A stretch of 64,000 nt of DNA from JANOBD01 sp031411495 (GTDB taxonomy: Bacteria; Planctomycetota; Phycisphaerae; Tepidisphaerales; Tepidisphaeraceae). This document shows, piece by piece, positions 16,892 to 25,078 of the stretch (position 1 is the stretch's first letter; every line of letters starts with the position of its first letter). Below the pieces are notes generated by a model. That model worked only from the letters and a program-made list of their open reading frames with translations. It was not told the origin of the DNA and made no database searches. The stretch spans positions 71,820 through 135,819 of the forward strand of contig JANOBD010000120.1 of NCBI GenBank assembly GCA_031411495.1, written 5' to 3'. The position numbers were made by a program, and so were the translations under genes.

Positions 16892-18061
16892 TCACGCCAC
16901 CGCCTTCACAACCTTCTGCGCCGCGTCCGTCAGATCCGCCGCCGGAATGAGCGTCGGCAATTGCTTCTGTGCGCCCTTGAGAATCTCCCGCGCCTTCTCA
17001 CTGTTGGTCCCTTCGAGCCTGACCACCACCGGCACCTTGAAGCCGACTTCGTTGCCGGCCTTGATCAGCGCCTCGGCGATCAGGTCGCACTTGGCGATGC
17101 CGCCGAAGATGTTCACGAGGATGCCCTTCACCTTTTTATCCGCGAGGATGATCCGGAAGGCTTCGATCGCGCCCTCTGCGGTTACGCCGCCGCCCACGTC
17201 GAGAAAGTTCGCTGGGTCGCCGCCGTGGTGCTTGATGATGTCCATCGTCGCCATCGCCAGGCCCGCGCCGTTGACCAGGCAACCGATGTTGCCGTCCAGC
17301 GCGATGTAGGTGAGCGACGCCTTGGCGGCACGCACATCGAGTTCATTCTCCTGCGTCACATCGGCCATTTCGGCGATGCGCTTCTGGCGGAAGAGCGCGT
17401 TGTCGTCGAAGTTGAACTTCGCATCCAGCGCCACCAGCTTGTCGTCCTGCGTTACGACCAGCGGGTTGATTTCCACGAGGCTCGCATCCGTCGAGTAGAA
17501 CGCTTTGGCAAGGCTGGTGATGATGTTCGCCGCCTCGTTCACGCGCTTGCCTTCGAAGCCGAGTTTGAACGCGACTTCCCGCGCCACGTATGCCTGCAGA
17601 CCCATCGTCGGGTGCAGCGGCACCTTGATGACCTTTTCCGGGTGCTTCGCGGCGACTTCCTCGATGTCCATGCCGCCCTCGGCGCTGGCGATCAGCGTCG
17701 CCGTGTTCTTCGAGCGATCGAGCACGATCGAGACGTAATATTCCTTGGCGATGTCGACGCCCGGCGCCACCAGCAGCACGCTCACCGGCACGCCTTCGGG
17801 CCCGGTCTGGTTGCTGACCATTTTGTTCGAGAGCATGAACTTAGCGGCGGCCTGCACTTCGTCGGGCGTCTTACAGAGCTTGACGAACCCCGCCTTGCCG
17901 CGTCCGCCGGCGTATACCTGGGCCTTGACTACTACCATCGACCCACCGAACTTCTTGAACGCCGCCACGGCGTCATCGACATTGCGGACGACCTCCGCCG
18001 GCGGCACCGGGATGCCGAACTCGGAGAGGATCTGTCGCGCCTGATATTCGTGAATTTTCAT
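16892..18061 (-). CDS. sucC: succinyl-CoA synthetase, beta subunit
   Basis: Nucleotide-binding subunit of succinyl-CoA ligase (TCA cycle; couples succinyl-CoA cleavage to ADP or GDP phosphorylation). 389 residues from ATG 18061 ([16 protein letters not shown], the canonical start). The ATP-grasp domain shows [20 protein letters not shown] (about 38-57). VEINPLVVT (about 197-205), [33 protein letters not shown] (about 240-272, in two conserved blocks) and [10 protein letters not shown] (about 318-327) follow. sucD, normally just downstream, is not there: a repeat and a lipoprotein gene follow instead. Confidence 0.96.
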   Translation of the reverse strand: [389 protein letters not shown]

Positions 18062-18520
18062 GTGGTGTCGGATCGTATCGGCATCCGCGAGCGGACTCAA
18101 ACCAGCGCAGACCCTCTCAATTCCTCTCGTAACCGCGCCTCAGTGCCGCTGCGCTGGCAAGCTGGGCAGGAACAGCACTTGTTTTCCGTTCCCTCCTGTT
18201 CCGTTCTGTTCAGCCCCCTGTCGCCCGGCGGACGGACTCGCTCGCGAATCGGATACAAACGGCACCTGCATAACAGCTGCGAGAGGTCGGAAGCAAGAAA
18301 TCCCCCGGCGGGCGGATCGCTTGCTGCACCCGGACGGCGGATTCGTCGCGATACGATCGTCGCACGTGGTGTCATGCACTCGCCTGTCTGGTCTGGGACT
18401 CTTACGCGGATAAGATCAAACGCGTTCGGAAATTGGCGCGACAGCGACTGCCGATCCGGTACCTTTCAAAGCGGTTGCATCGCCGGCAGACAACACGGCT
18501 AGACAACCAGGAGAATCGAA
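18062..18520. other. divergent intergenic region sucC / VOC gene, no gene seen
   Basis: 459 bases. Open frames on both strands look like chance. A pyrimidine-rich run with reiterated TTCCGTTC/CTGTTCC words lies at about 18178-18215. GGAACAG upstream can pair with CTGTTCC inside it. It must contain the sucC promoter on the minus side. Confidence 0.4.
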
Positions 18521-19006
18521 ATGGCTAACCCAGCAAAGAACACGATCTGTCTCTGGTACGACGGCGACGCCGAAGAGGCCGCGCGGTTCTACGCCAAGAC
18601 CTTTCCCGACTCTGCCGTCACCGCGGTGCACCTTGCTCCCGGCGACTTCCCGAGCGGGAAGAAGGGGCAGGTATTGACCGTCGAGTTCACTGTGCTGGGC
18701 ATCCCCTGTCTCGGCCTCAACGGCGGGCCTGCGTTCAAACACTGCGAGGCGTTTTCGTTTCAGGTCGCGACCGCCGACCAGGCCGAAACCGACCGCTACT
18801 GGAATGCGATCGTCGGCAATGGCGGACAGGAGAGCGCGTGCGGCTGGTGCAAGGACAAGTGGGGCCTCTCGTGGCAGATCACGCCGGTGGCGCTCTCGAA
18901 AGCGATCACCGACCCCGACCCCGCCGTCGCCAAGCGGGCGTTTGATGCGATGATGACGATGAAGAAGATCGACATCGCGAAGATCGAGGCGGCGAGACGC
19001 GGGTGA
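18521..19006 (+). CDS. VOC-superfamily protein, PhnB-like (3-demethylubiquinone-methyltransferase-like fold)
   Basis: 161 residues, CCAGGAGA 7 bases before the ATG. Glyoxalase/dioxygenase fold with the PhnB-type N terminus NTICLWYDGDAEEAARFYAK (about 7-26), FSFQVATADQAETDRYWNAI (about 76-95), and CGWCKDKWGLSWQITP (about 106-121), which is highly typical of this subgroup. Members are often annotated as 3-demethylubiquinone-9 3-methyltransferase domain proteins, but a methyltransferase activity is not supported by the fold. Specific function unknown. Confidence 0.88.
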   Translation: MANPAKNTICLWYDGDAEEAARFYAKTFPDSAVTAVHLAPGDFPSGKKGQVLTVEFTVLGIPCLGLNGGPAFKHCEAFSFQVATADQAETDRYWNAIVGNGGQESACGWCKDKWGLSWQITPVALSKAITDPDPAVAKRAFDAMMTMKKIDIAKIEAARRG

Positions 19007-19351
19007 CATGGCAATTGGCAAACGGTCGAGTTGTTTCGATCATGGCCGCCGGTCTGTGCGGTGGCACATCTCGCCGTGCCGCTTGCGAACTGGGTTCTGG
19101 TCGGCGGAACGGCGCCAGACGCCGCCGGCGTTCCCAATTACCCTTCGGCTCCGCTCCCGGCTCTAACTGAATGCTTGGCTAATTGTTTCGGTCTTCGCAC
19201 TCCGAATTTGGTCGTGAACGCCCCACAACTCACAGTTTTCACTGTAGTCCGAAATAATTGTCGGTTTCGTCCGATCTAAATCGTGTGAGGCGATGCGCCC
19301 CGGGGGCAGGCGGTGTGGGCCTGCGATGAACTGACCGACTCAAAGATCTCC
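19007..19351 (+). other. intergenic stretch without a recognisable gene
   Basis: 345 bases. Contains a short palindrome ACAGT-TTTC-ACTGT (19232-19245). Presumably holds the promoter for the 438-residue protein downstream; no consensus promoter could be picked out. Confidence 0.4.
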
Positions 19352-20668
19352 ATGCATACTTCTCGTCCTCTAGATTCCAGCGGCGCCACCCTTCGCCTCT
19401 CGCGTGGCATGCTGGTCGGCGTCGCCACCCTGCTGACGGTTCCGTGGATCCTCGTCGCCGCGATGGCGATGCGGGGCGGATCGCTCGCCAACGCCTCCAC
19501 GCGGGTGCCCTCTGACTCACCAGGCTCCTCGGCCGCGCGTGCGGCGCCAACGACGTCGCCTGCGTCGCTGGAGATCAGGATGAGCCAGATCGGCCCATGG
19601 GGGCAGATGCAGATCGTCCCGATCGTGCTGGAACTGCCGGACGAATATCTGCCGATGCCGACCGCGCTCGATCGCCTCACACAGTGGAACTTCACCGGCC
19701 ACACGCGTGCCGAGGCGATGGATCAGTGCAGATTGAGCGGGTTCACCGAGTCACAACTCTCAGAACTAGGCGAGGCGAACTGGAATGAAGCCGACGGTCG
19801 CTGCGTCGTTTATCCGCCCGATCCGCTCGTGATGTCGCTGAGCGCCGAGACCCGCAGCAGGCTCTATCGCGAGTTGGCGCTCGACAAGGCGAACACCGTT
19901 TCGGTCGACCCGTACTGGTTCCGTCCGGGCCGCGTTGACTTCAGGTTTCGCGGCAGCGATCTGTCGTCCAAGACGATGGAGGTTTTCAAGCGCCTGCTTT
20001 ATCCGGGCGGCGAGAACGTGCTGCTCTTTGCCGACGTACTTCCGGCGATGCGCGCCATCGGCGACCCGATCGAGCAGCGGAAGTTCGCGCGTGCGCTCAC
20101 GCGAAAGCGAGCGCTGATGGCGCGGCTTTTGATCGATCTCGACACCGACACCAACGCGCTGGCCGATTACTGGGGCGCGCGGGGCCGGCGAAAGGACGTT
20201 CTGCCGATCCTTAATTCGCTCAAATACAACGTGGTGGCGGGAATCGAGCGGCCTGCCGGGATCAACGTAATCGCGCTTCTCCCGCCGTTCGCGCGGGAAA
20301 GGCTTTACAACCACGCCGACGCCGGCCACGCCAGCCCCGGACTGAAGGAAGACTGCTTCTGGTCGGCGTTCAATTTCTTCGCCGATCAGACGGATGATCG
20401 TGTGAACGACATGGACTATCTCGCAACGGTGCTTCAGCGCGATTACTACAAGATCGACGCACCGACACAGGTGGGCGATGTGGTCCTCGTCGCCGACGAT
20501 TCGGGCAACGCGATCCACGCCGCAAACTACATCGCCGATGACGTCGTCTTTACCAAGAACGGCATCAGCATCACGCAGCCGTGGATTCTCCAGTCGATGA
20601 ACGACATGCTCGAGGCGTATCGGATCAAGTCCCGGACGCTGAAAGTGGTCTACTTTCGGAAGCGCTGA
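19352..20668 (+). CDS. exported protein with NlpC/P60-like C-terminal region
   Basis: 438 residues from ATG 19352; an in-frame GTG at 19313 would add 13. An N-terminal hydrophobic segment (about 20-38, VGVATLLTVPWILVAAMAM) is a signal or anchor. The middle shows no recognised domain. The C-terminal 110 residues carry EDCFWSAFNFF (candidate catalytic Cys, about 346), GDVVLVAD (about 380) and IHAANYIADDVVFTKNG (candidate His). This is the order and spacing of papain-like NlpC/P60 or CHAP cell-wall or amidase enzymes. The family assignment is inferred from motif pattern only; a peptidoglycan or other amide substrate is possible. Confidence 0.6.
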   Translation: MHTSRPLDSSGATLRLSRGMLVGVATLLTVPWILVAAMAMRGGSLANASTRVPSDSPGSSAARAAPTTSPASLEIRMSQIGPWGQMQIVPIVLELPDEYLPMPTALDRLTQWNFTGHTRAEAMDQCRLSGFTESQLSELGEANWNEADGRCVVYPPDPLVMSLSAETRSRLYRELALDKANTVSVDPYWFRPGRVDFRFRGSDLSSKTMEVFKRLLYPGGENVLLFADVLPAMRAIGDPIEQRKFARALTRKRALMARLLIDLDTDTNALADYWGARGRRKDVLPILNSLKYNVVAGIERPAGINVIALLPPFARERLYNHADAGHASPGLKEDCFWSAFNFFADQTDDRVNDMDYLATVLQRDYYKIDAPTQVGDVVLVADDSGNAIHAANYIADDVVFTKNGISITQPWILQSMNDMLEAYRIKSRTLKVVYFRKR

Positions 20669-20759
20669 CGCCCAGGGCCCGACAGCACCTGTTGACCGCT
20701 GAATAAACACCGCGTGAAACAGCGTGCCCGGCGTGCCGAAACTCGATTAAGCTCGCGGC

Positions 20760-21133
20760 ATGAAGCCCTACTCCCTCCAGCCCTGCGGGGCGTCTCCTAC
20801 GACTTTGGTATGCCCCATCTCATCAAGCTCGGCGAAGTGAACGGCGGCCGCGGCGCGGCCATCTTCGAACTCGACACCTGCGCCGGCGAGGAGCCGCCCC
20901 TGCACACGCACAATGCAGAAGACGAAGTTTTTTACGTCATCAGCGGCGAACTCACCTTCCACTGCGACGGGCAGGACTTCCCGCTCAAACACGGCGGCTT
21001 CATGTTTCTGCCCAAGGGGCTGAAACACGGCTACACGATAAAGGCCGGCGAGCGCGTGCAACTGCGAGCGGCTGGGGCGGCTACGCGGCGGATGTTGAAA
21101 CGCAGGGAACGAAGACCAATCGAGTTTCGGTCG
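20760..21133 (+). pseudogene. cupin-domain gene with two apparent frameshifts
   Basis: A cupin is readable in three pieces. ATG 20760 opens MKPYSLQP in one frame. SYDFGMPHLIKLGEVNGGRG...GERVQL follows in a second frame (from about 20795 to 21064), with the cupin metal motif PLHTHNAEDEVFYVISGELT. SGWGGYAADVETQG follows in the third frame from about 21067. Each step fits loss of one base. The only long open frame (GTG 20714 to 21139) therefore has a foreign N terminus and an Arg-rich tail. The last piece has no stop at the expected place. Sequencing errors could also cause this, but two in 0.3 kb of otherwise clean sequence favour decay. Confidence 0.6.
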
Positions 21134-21224
21134 CGTTGAATGCAAATCTACGCCGGCTCGTGTCGAGCGGAATCGTGCTTATTCGCCGAACGGTTACACA
21201 GGGTAGAATCGGATGTGCTGAACG

Positions 21225-21692
21225 TCACACAGCAGCGCTCTTTCGATTGGTCTTCGAGACGATCATCAGATCATTCGCGCCGAGCACTTGGCCGTCCTGT
21301 GAGCGGACTTCGAGCTCGGGAATCTGCTTGCGTTTCGCCTTGTCGGCGAGGAACTCGTTGGCGGTTTTGCCAGCACAGAAATGTTTCTCGCCCCACTGAC
21401 GAAGGGCGACGATGACCTTGTAGAGATCGCTGCCTTTGTCGGTGAGGATGTACTCATGGAAGGCGCCGCCGGAGGACCCGGGCACTTTGCGGAGAATGCC
21501 TTCATCGACGAGCTTGTGAAGCCGTGCGCTGAGAATGTTCTTGGCCATGCCCAGGCTCTGCTGGATGTCGCCAAAGCGTCGAAGGCCGAGAAGGCTGATC
21601 TGGGTGACGATCAGGAGTGACCACCAGTCGCCGATGACGTTGTAGCCGCGGGCGAGCGGACATTCTGTATTGGCTAAGCACTTCTTTTTCAT
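21225..21692 (-). CDS. HxlR-family transcriptional regulator
   Basis: 155 residues from ATG 21692, with GGAGGG about 7 bases upstream. Winged-helix DNA-binding protein of the HxlR/MarR-like group. CPLARGYNVIGDWWSLLIV (about 11-29), LRRFGDIQQSLGMAKNILSARL (about 37-58, helix-turn-helix) and HEYILTDKGSDLYKVIVALRQWGEKH (about 77-102, in the wing and last helix) are all family-typical. The N-terminal Cys residues (5 and 11) could serve redox sensing, as in some HxlR proteins. Divergent from an SDR gene; two matching palindromes in the shared gap are likely its operators. Confidence 0.92.
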   Translation of the reverse strand: MKKKCLANTECPLARGYNVIGDWWSLLIVTQISLLGLRRFGDIQQSLGMAKNILSARLHKLVDEGILRKVPGSSGGAFHEYILTDKGSDLYKVIVALRQWGEKHFCAGKTANEFLADKAKRKQIPELEVRSQDGQVLGANDLMIVSKTNRKSAAV

Positions 21693-21741
21693 CGACTTAC
21701 CCTCCTTTCGGCCAGATCGGGGAGATTCTCGATCGAAATCT

Positions 21742-21758
21742 GGTTGCATTTTGAAACC
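21742..21758. promoter_or_regulatory. probable HxlR operator 1
   Basis: GGTTGCA-TTT-TGAAACC: two 7-base arms with one mismatch around 3 bases. Its centre is 40 bases from that of operator 2, about four helical turns. It lies 50 bases from the hxlR-family start codon. Confidence 0.6.
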
Positions 21759-21781
21759 ATCTGCGTAGAGTATGGCCTGTC

Positions 21782-21798
21782 GGTTTCAATTTGAAACC
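21782..21798. promoter_or_regulatory. probable HxlR operator 2
   Basis: GGTTTCA-ATT-TGAAACC: perfect 7-base arms around 3 bases. It lies 39 bases before the SDR start codon. Paired with operator 1, this layout suits one dimeric regulator controlling both divergent genes. Confidence 0.65.
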
Positions 21799-21837
21799 AA
21801 TCATAGCACGAGAGTCGGGAAAAAACAGGAGTAAGTC

Positions 21838-22608
21838 ATGCCCAGTACCACGAAGAAGTTCAGCGGAAAAGTCGCGGTCGTCACCGGCGCGTCGAAGGGG
21901 ATTGGCGCGGAAATCGCCCGGCAGCTTGCTGCCGAGGGCGCAAACGTTGTCGTCAATTACGCCTCCAGCAAGTCGGGCGCGGAGAAGGTCGTCGCCGACA
22001 TCACTAATGCCGGTGGCAAGGCAGTCGCCGTCCAAGGCGACGTTTCGAAGCAGGCCGACATCGAGACGCTTTTCTCCGAAACCAAGAAGGCCTTCGGCCG
22101 GCTCGACGTACTCGTCAACAACGCCGGCGTCTACGCCTTCGGATCACTCGAGAGCGTCACCGCCGAAGAGTATCACAGGCAGTACGGCCTGAACGTGCTC
22201 GGCCTGCTGCTCACCACCCGCGAGGCCGCCAAGCACTTCGACGACAAGGGCGGCAGCATCGTGAACATCGGCTCGGTTGTCGGCAAGGCCGCGATTCCGA
22301 ACTCCAGCATCTACAGTTCGACCAAAGCCGCCGTCGACTCAATCACACGAACACTCAGCGTCGAACTTGGCCCGAAGAAGATCCGGGTCAACGCGTTGAA
22401 TCCAGGAATGGTCGAGACTGAAGGCACAACCTCCGCCGGTATCACCGACGAGGACAGCGAGTTCCGCAAGTTCATCGTGCAGACGACGCCGCTGGGCCGC
22501 ATCGGGCGGGTCGACGACATCGCGCCCGTCGCCCTCTTCCTGGCTTCCGATGATGCGAAGTGGGTGACCGGCGAAACGATCTACGTCTCCGGCGGCAACC
22601 GCGGCTGA
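21838..22608 (+). CDS. short-chain dehydrogenase/reductase (SDR), FabG/glucose-dehydrogenase-like
   Basis: 256 residues; CAGGAG 6 bases before the ATG. Classical SDR: VVTGASKGIGAEIARQL (about 13-29, cofactor TGxxxGxG), LVNNAGVYAFG (about 91-101), catalytic Ser in IGSVVGKAAIPNSS and YSSTK (Tyr/Lys, about 160-164), NALNPGMVETEG (about 190-201). NADP(H) or NAD(H) oxidoreductase acting on an alcohol or ketone; substrate unknown. Divergently paired with the HxlR-type gene, which probably represses or activates it. Confidence 0.92.
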   Translation: MPSTTKKFSGKVAVVTGASKGIGAEIARQLAAEGANVVVNYASSKSGAEKVVADITNAGGKAVAVQGDVSKQADIETLFSETKKAFGRLDVLVNNAGVYAFGSLESVTAEEYHRQYGLNVLGLLLTTREAAKHFDDKGGSIVNIGSVVGKAAIPNSSIYSSTKAAVDSITRTLSVELGPKKIRVNALNPGMVETEGTTSAGITDEDSEFRKFIVQTTPLGRIGRVDDIAPVALFLASDDAKWVTGETIYVSGGNRG

Positions 22609-22633
22609 ACGGCGCTTGACAACCGAAACCGAC

Positions 22634-22690
22634 AAAAAGGGGTCATTTCTCTTCTTCGAAAAACGCGAGAAGAAAAATGACCCCTTTTCT
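22634..22690. repeat. long hairpin with AAAAGGGGTCATTT arms
   Basis: Left arm 22634-22658 and right arm 22665-22690 pair over about 24 bases with one or two mismatches around AAAAAC. The pyrimidine-rich run after it (TTTTCTTTGTCTTTT) would let it act as a terminator for the SDR gene. Its AAAAGGGGTCA core resembles palindromes often found dispersed in planctomycete genomes, so it may be a mobile REP-type unit used as a terminator. Confidence 0.6.
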
Positions 22691-22818
22691 TTGTCTTTTC
22701 TCTCTGACGCGCGGCGCCGCGAAGGCAGGCGAAGCGGAATCCGCCGATCGGAGCCGCCGGATTCTCGAATTTCATCGGTCCGCTCACCCTGGCGGCAGCC
22801 GCCGCGTACACTCTGGGC

Positions 22819-23508
22819 ATGCCCCGCATCCAGATTGAAAACGTCGGATCGTTCGAAGTCCCGGCCGGCAAACGTCTCGTGAACGCGCTCATCGACGAAT
22901 GCGGGCAGGACCAGCTCCACTCCTGCGGCGGGATGGCAAGATGCACGACCTGTCGCGTCGAGATCGTCGGCGGCGAAACGCCGCCGATGACTGAGGCCGA
23001 GCGCGCAAAGCTGATCGAGAAGGGACTGAACGATCGGCCAGAGCTCCGACTCAGCTGCCAGATGAGCGTGGTCGGCGACGTCTCACTGCGCGTCGTCAGC
23101 CGTTTCGCCGGCAGCGGCAAAAAAGATTCCGGGCCCCGTCCTGCAGAATCGATCGGCGAACCGCCTGCGAGTGCGCGGAGACTGATGACCGAATGGGTGC
23201 AGGTCGATCCGAACGCCCGCCGTCGGACGGTCGCGCTCGGCGAGTCGATCCACCACCTCATCTTCGAATTCGAGCCCGGCGGCGTCGGCGCAGCCCACCA
23301 ACATCCGCACGAACAGACCACCTATGTCCTGTCCGGCAAGGTCCATTACACGGTGAATGGAACGGTCCGCGAGATGAACGCCGGCGACATCATCGTCGTT
23401 CCTGCGAACACGCCGCACGGGATGACCGCGATCGAAAAGAGCGTGTTGTTCGACACGTTTTCGCCACCTCGGCAGGACATTTTGGAGAAGGATCGCGTCC
23501 TGCTTTGA
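22819..23508 (+). CDS. fusion of a [2Fe-2S] ferredoxin domain and a cupin domain
   Basis: 229 residues. Residues 1-95: adrenodoxin/plant-type ferredoxin domain with CGQDQLHSCGGMARCTTCRV (cluster Cys about 36, 41, 44) and a fourth Cys in LRLSCQM (about 77). A linker (about 98-122) leads to a cupin (about 128-229). The cupin shows HQHPHEQTTYVLSGKVHYTV and GDIIVVPANTPHGM: both cupin motifs with the His/Glu metal ligands. The cupin is typical of single-domain bacterial cupins (quercetinase-like or transport-associated). The fusion suggests electron delivery to, or redox sensing for, the cupin metal centre; that is an inference. It stands alone between the SDR and aroA. Confidence 0.85.
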   Translation: MPRIQIENVGSFEVPAGKRLVNALIDECGQDQLHSCGGMARCTTCRVEIVGGETPPMTEAERAKLIEKGLNDRPELRLSCQMSVVGDVSLRVVSRFAGSGKKDSGPRPAESIGEPPASARRLMTEWVQVDPNARRRTVALGESIHHLIFEFEPGGVGAAHQHPHEQTTYVLSGKVHYTVNGTVREMNAGDIIVVPANTPHGMTAIEKSVLFDTFSPPRQDILEKDRVLL

Positions 23509-23586
23509 GCTGCGTGATGGCACGCCGAGCAGGCCTGCCGTCTGCATGTGGTTGCGAGGAATCGTGGGAACTCTATGTTGTGAATC

Positions 23587-24885
23587 ATGTCCGACGTGCG
23601 CCTCGAACCCATTCTAAAACCGTTCGACATCCGCTTCACTCCGCCGGGAAGCAAGTCGCTCACGAACCGCGCGTTGGTGATGGCGGCACTCGCGGATGGC
23701 GTGAGTGAGCTGCGCAACGTGCTCTTCGCGGACGACACGCTGGTGATGCTCGATTCGCTGGCGAAGCTCGGCTTCCGCACGATCATCGACCGCGAGGCAA
23801 AGACGGTTCACGTCCACGGCAATGGCGGGCGCATCCCGAACTCATCCGCCGAGTGCTTCGTCGGCAACTCCGGCACCACCGTCCGCTTCCTCACCGCGCT
23901 CTGCACGCTCGGCAAGGGTATCTACTCCCTCGACGGCGTCGCTCGGATGCGCCAGCGGCCGATCGGCGCGCTGCTGTCGATGCTCCGCAATCTCGGCGCG
24001 CGGATCGACTGCACGATGAGCGAAGGTTTCCCGCCCGTCCGCATCACTGCCAACACGCTTGCCGGGGGCATCACGCGATTCGGCGCGGAATCTTCCTCGC
24101 AATTCCTCAGCGCGGTGCTGATGAGCGCGCCGTACGCCCGCAACGAGGTGCGCGTGTTGCTCGATCCGAAGCAGACGAGTTGGCCTTATGTGGAGATGAC
24201 GATGCGGCAGATGGACCAGTTCCATATGCTGTGTGAACTGGAGCGCGATCCGGATACGCGTGAGCCGAAGTCGATCGCCGTGCCGCAGGGCAAGTACAAG
24301 GCCATCGCTTACGACATCGAACCGGATGCGAGCAACGCCAGTTACTTCCTCGCGCTCGCGGCGATCCATCCCGGATCGAAGATCCAGATCGACCACCTCG
24401 GAAATCACAGTTTACAGGGCGATGCCGCGTTCGATCGCGTGCTAAAGAAGATGGGCGCGCACGTCGAGAAGACCAACGACTTCATCCGCGTCGAGGGAAC
24501 CGACGAGCTCGACGGCATCGACATCGACATGAGCCCGATGCCGGATACCGCGCAGACGCTCGGCGTGGTCGCGCTCTTCGCCAAGGGCCCGACGACGATG
24601 CGCGGGCTGCACACGCTTCGCGTGAAAGAGACCGATCGCATCGCGGCGCTTCAGACCGAGCTGACGCAGCTCGGGGCGAAGGTAGACGTCGTGGAGGATA
24701 CGATGACCATCCATCCGCCCGCGACGATCACGCCGGCGAAGATCGCAACGTACGACGACCATCGCATGGCGATGAGCTTCGCGATCGCGGGGACGAAGGT
24801 CGCGGGGATCGAGATCGCCGATGCCGAGTGCGTGAACAAGACGTATCCGGAGTTCTTTGCGGATCTCACTCGGCTCCTGGCATAA
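23587..24885 (+). CDS. aroA: 3-phosphoshikimate 1-carboxyvinyltransferase (EPSP synthase)
   Basis: Sixth step of the shikimate pathway: transfers enolpyruvyl from PEP to shikimate 3-phosphate; cytoplasmic. 432 residues. PPGSKSLTNRALVMAALADG (about 19-38), CFVGNSGTTVRFLTALCTLG (about 92-111, PEP-binding N-S-G-T-T), GVARMRQRPIGALL (about 118-131), RVKETDRIAALQTEL (about 341-355) and TYDDHRMAMSFAI (about 390-402) are canonical. The gene starts 78 bases after the ferredoxin-cupin gene. aroB lies 18 kb away in the same window; the other aro genes are absent. Confidence 0.97.
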   Translation: MSDVRLEPILKPFDIRFTPPGSKSLTNRALVMAALADGVSELRNVLFADDTLVMLDSLAKLGFRTIIDREAKTVHVHGNGGRIPNSSAECFVGNSGTTVRFLTALCTLGKGIYSLDGVARMRQRPIGALLSMLRNLGARIDCTMSEGFPPVRITANTLAGGITRFGAESSSQFLSAVLMSAPYARNEVRVLLDPKQTSWPYVEMTMRQMDQFHMLCELERDPDTREPKSIAVPQGKYKAIAYDIEPDASNASYFLALAAIHPGSKIQIDHLGNHSLQGDAAFDRVLKKMGAHVEKTNDFIRVEGTDELDGIDIDMSPMPDTAQTLGVVALFAKGPTTMRGLHTLRVKETDRIAALQTELTQLGAKVDVVEDTMTIHPPATITPAKIATYDDHRMAMSFAIAGTKVAGIEIADAECVNKTYPEFFADLTRLLA

Positions 24886-24938
24886 TAATTGGCCGCGAAG
24901 GCGCGAAGAACGCAAAGGAAGACGCGAAGAAGTCATCC

Positions 24939-25026
24939 GTAGGGAGGGCACTGCCCACCTCAGCGGCAGTTCGTAGCTCACCGCAGCATCATCACAAATG
25001 AACACGGTGGGCGATGCCCACCCTAC
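24939..25026. repeat. REP-like inverted pair (GTAGGGTGGGCA type)
   Basis: 24939-24959 (GTAGGGAGGGCA...) and 25006-25026 (...GCCCACCCTAC) are inverted copies agreeing at 17 of 21 positions. They flank 46 bases. A short GCGAAGGCGCGAAGAACGC repeat lies just upstream (24893-24911). A related pair with GTAGGGCGGGTC occurs at 63442-63512. Confidence 0.7.
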
Positions 25027-25078
25027 GCCTACAGCGTGGCATGTGCATTTGAGTGCTTGCAATGTGTGGCGGGCGCCG

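Noticed and set aside
16445..18502. 685-codon open frame on the plus strand
   Set aside because: Antisense shadow of sucC and the small lipoprotein gene. High GC at codon position three keeps the opposite strand open. No domain is recognisable in it.
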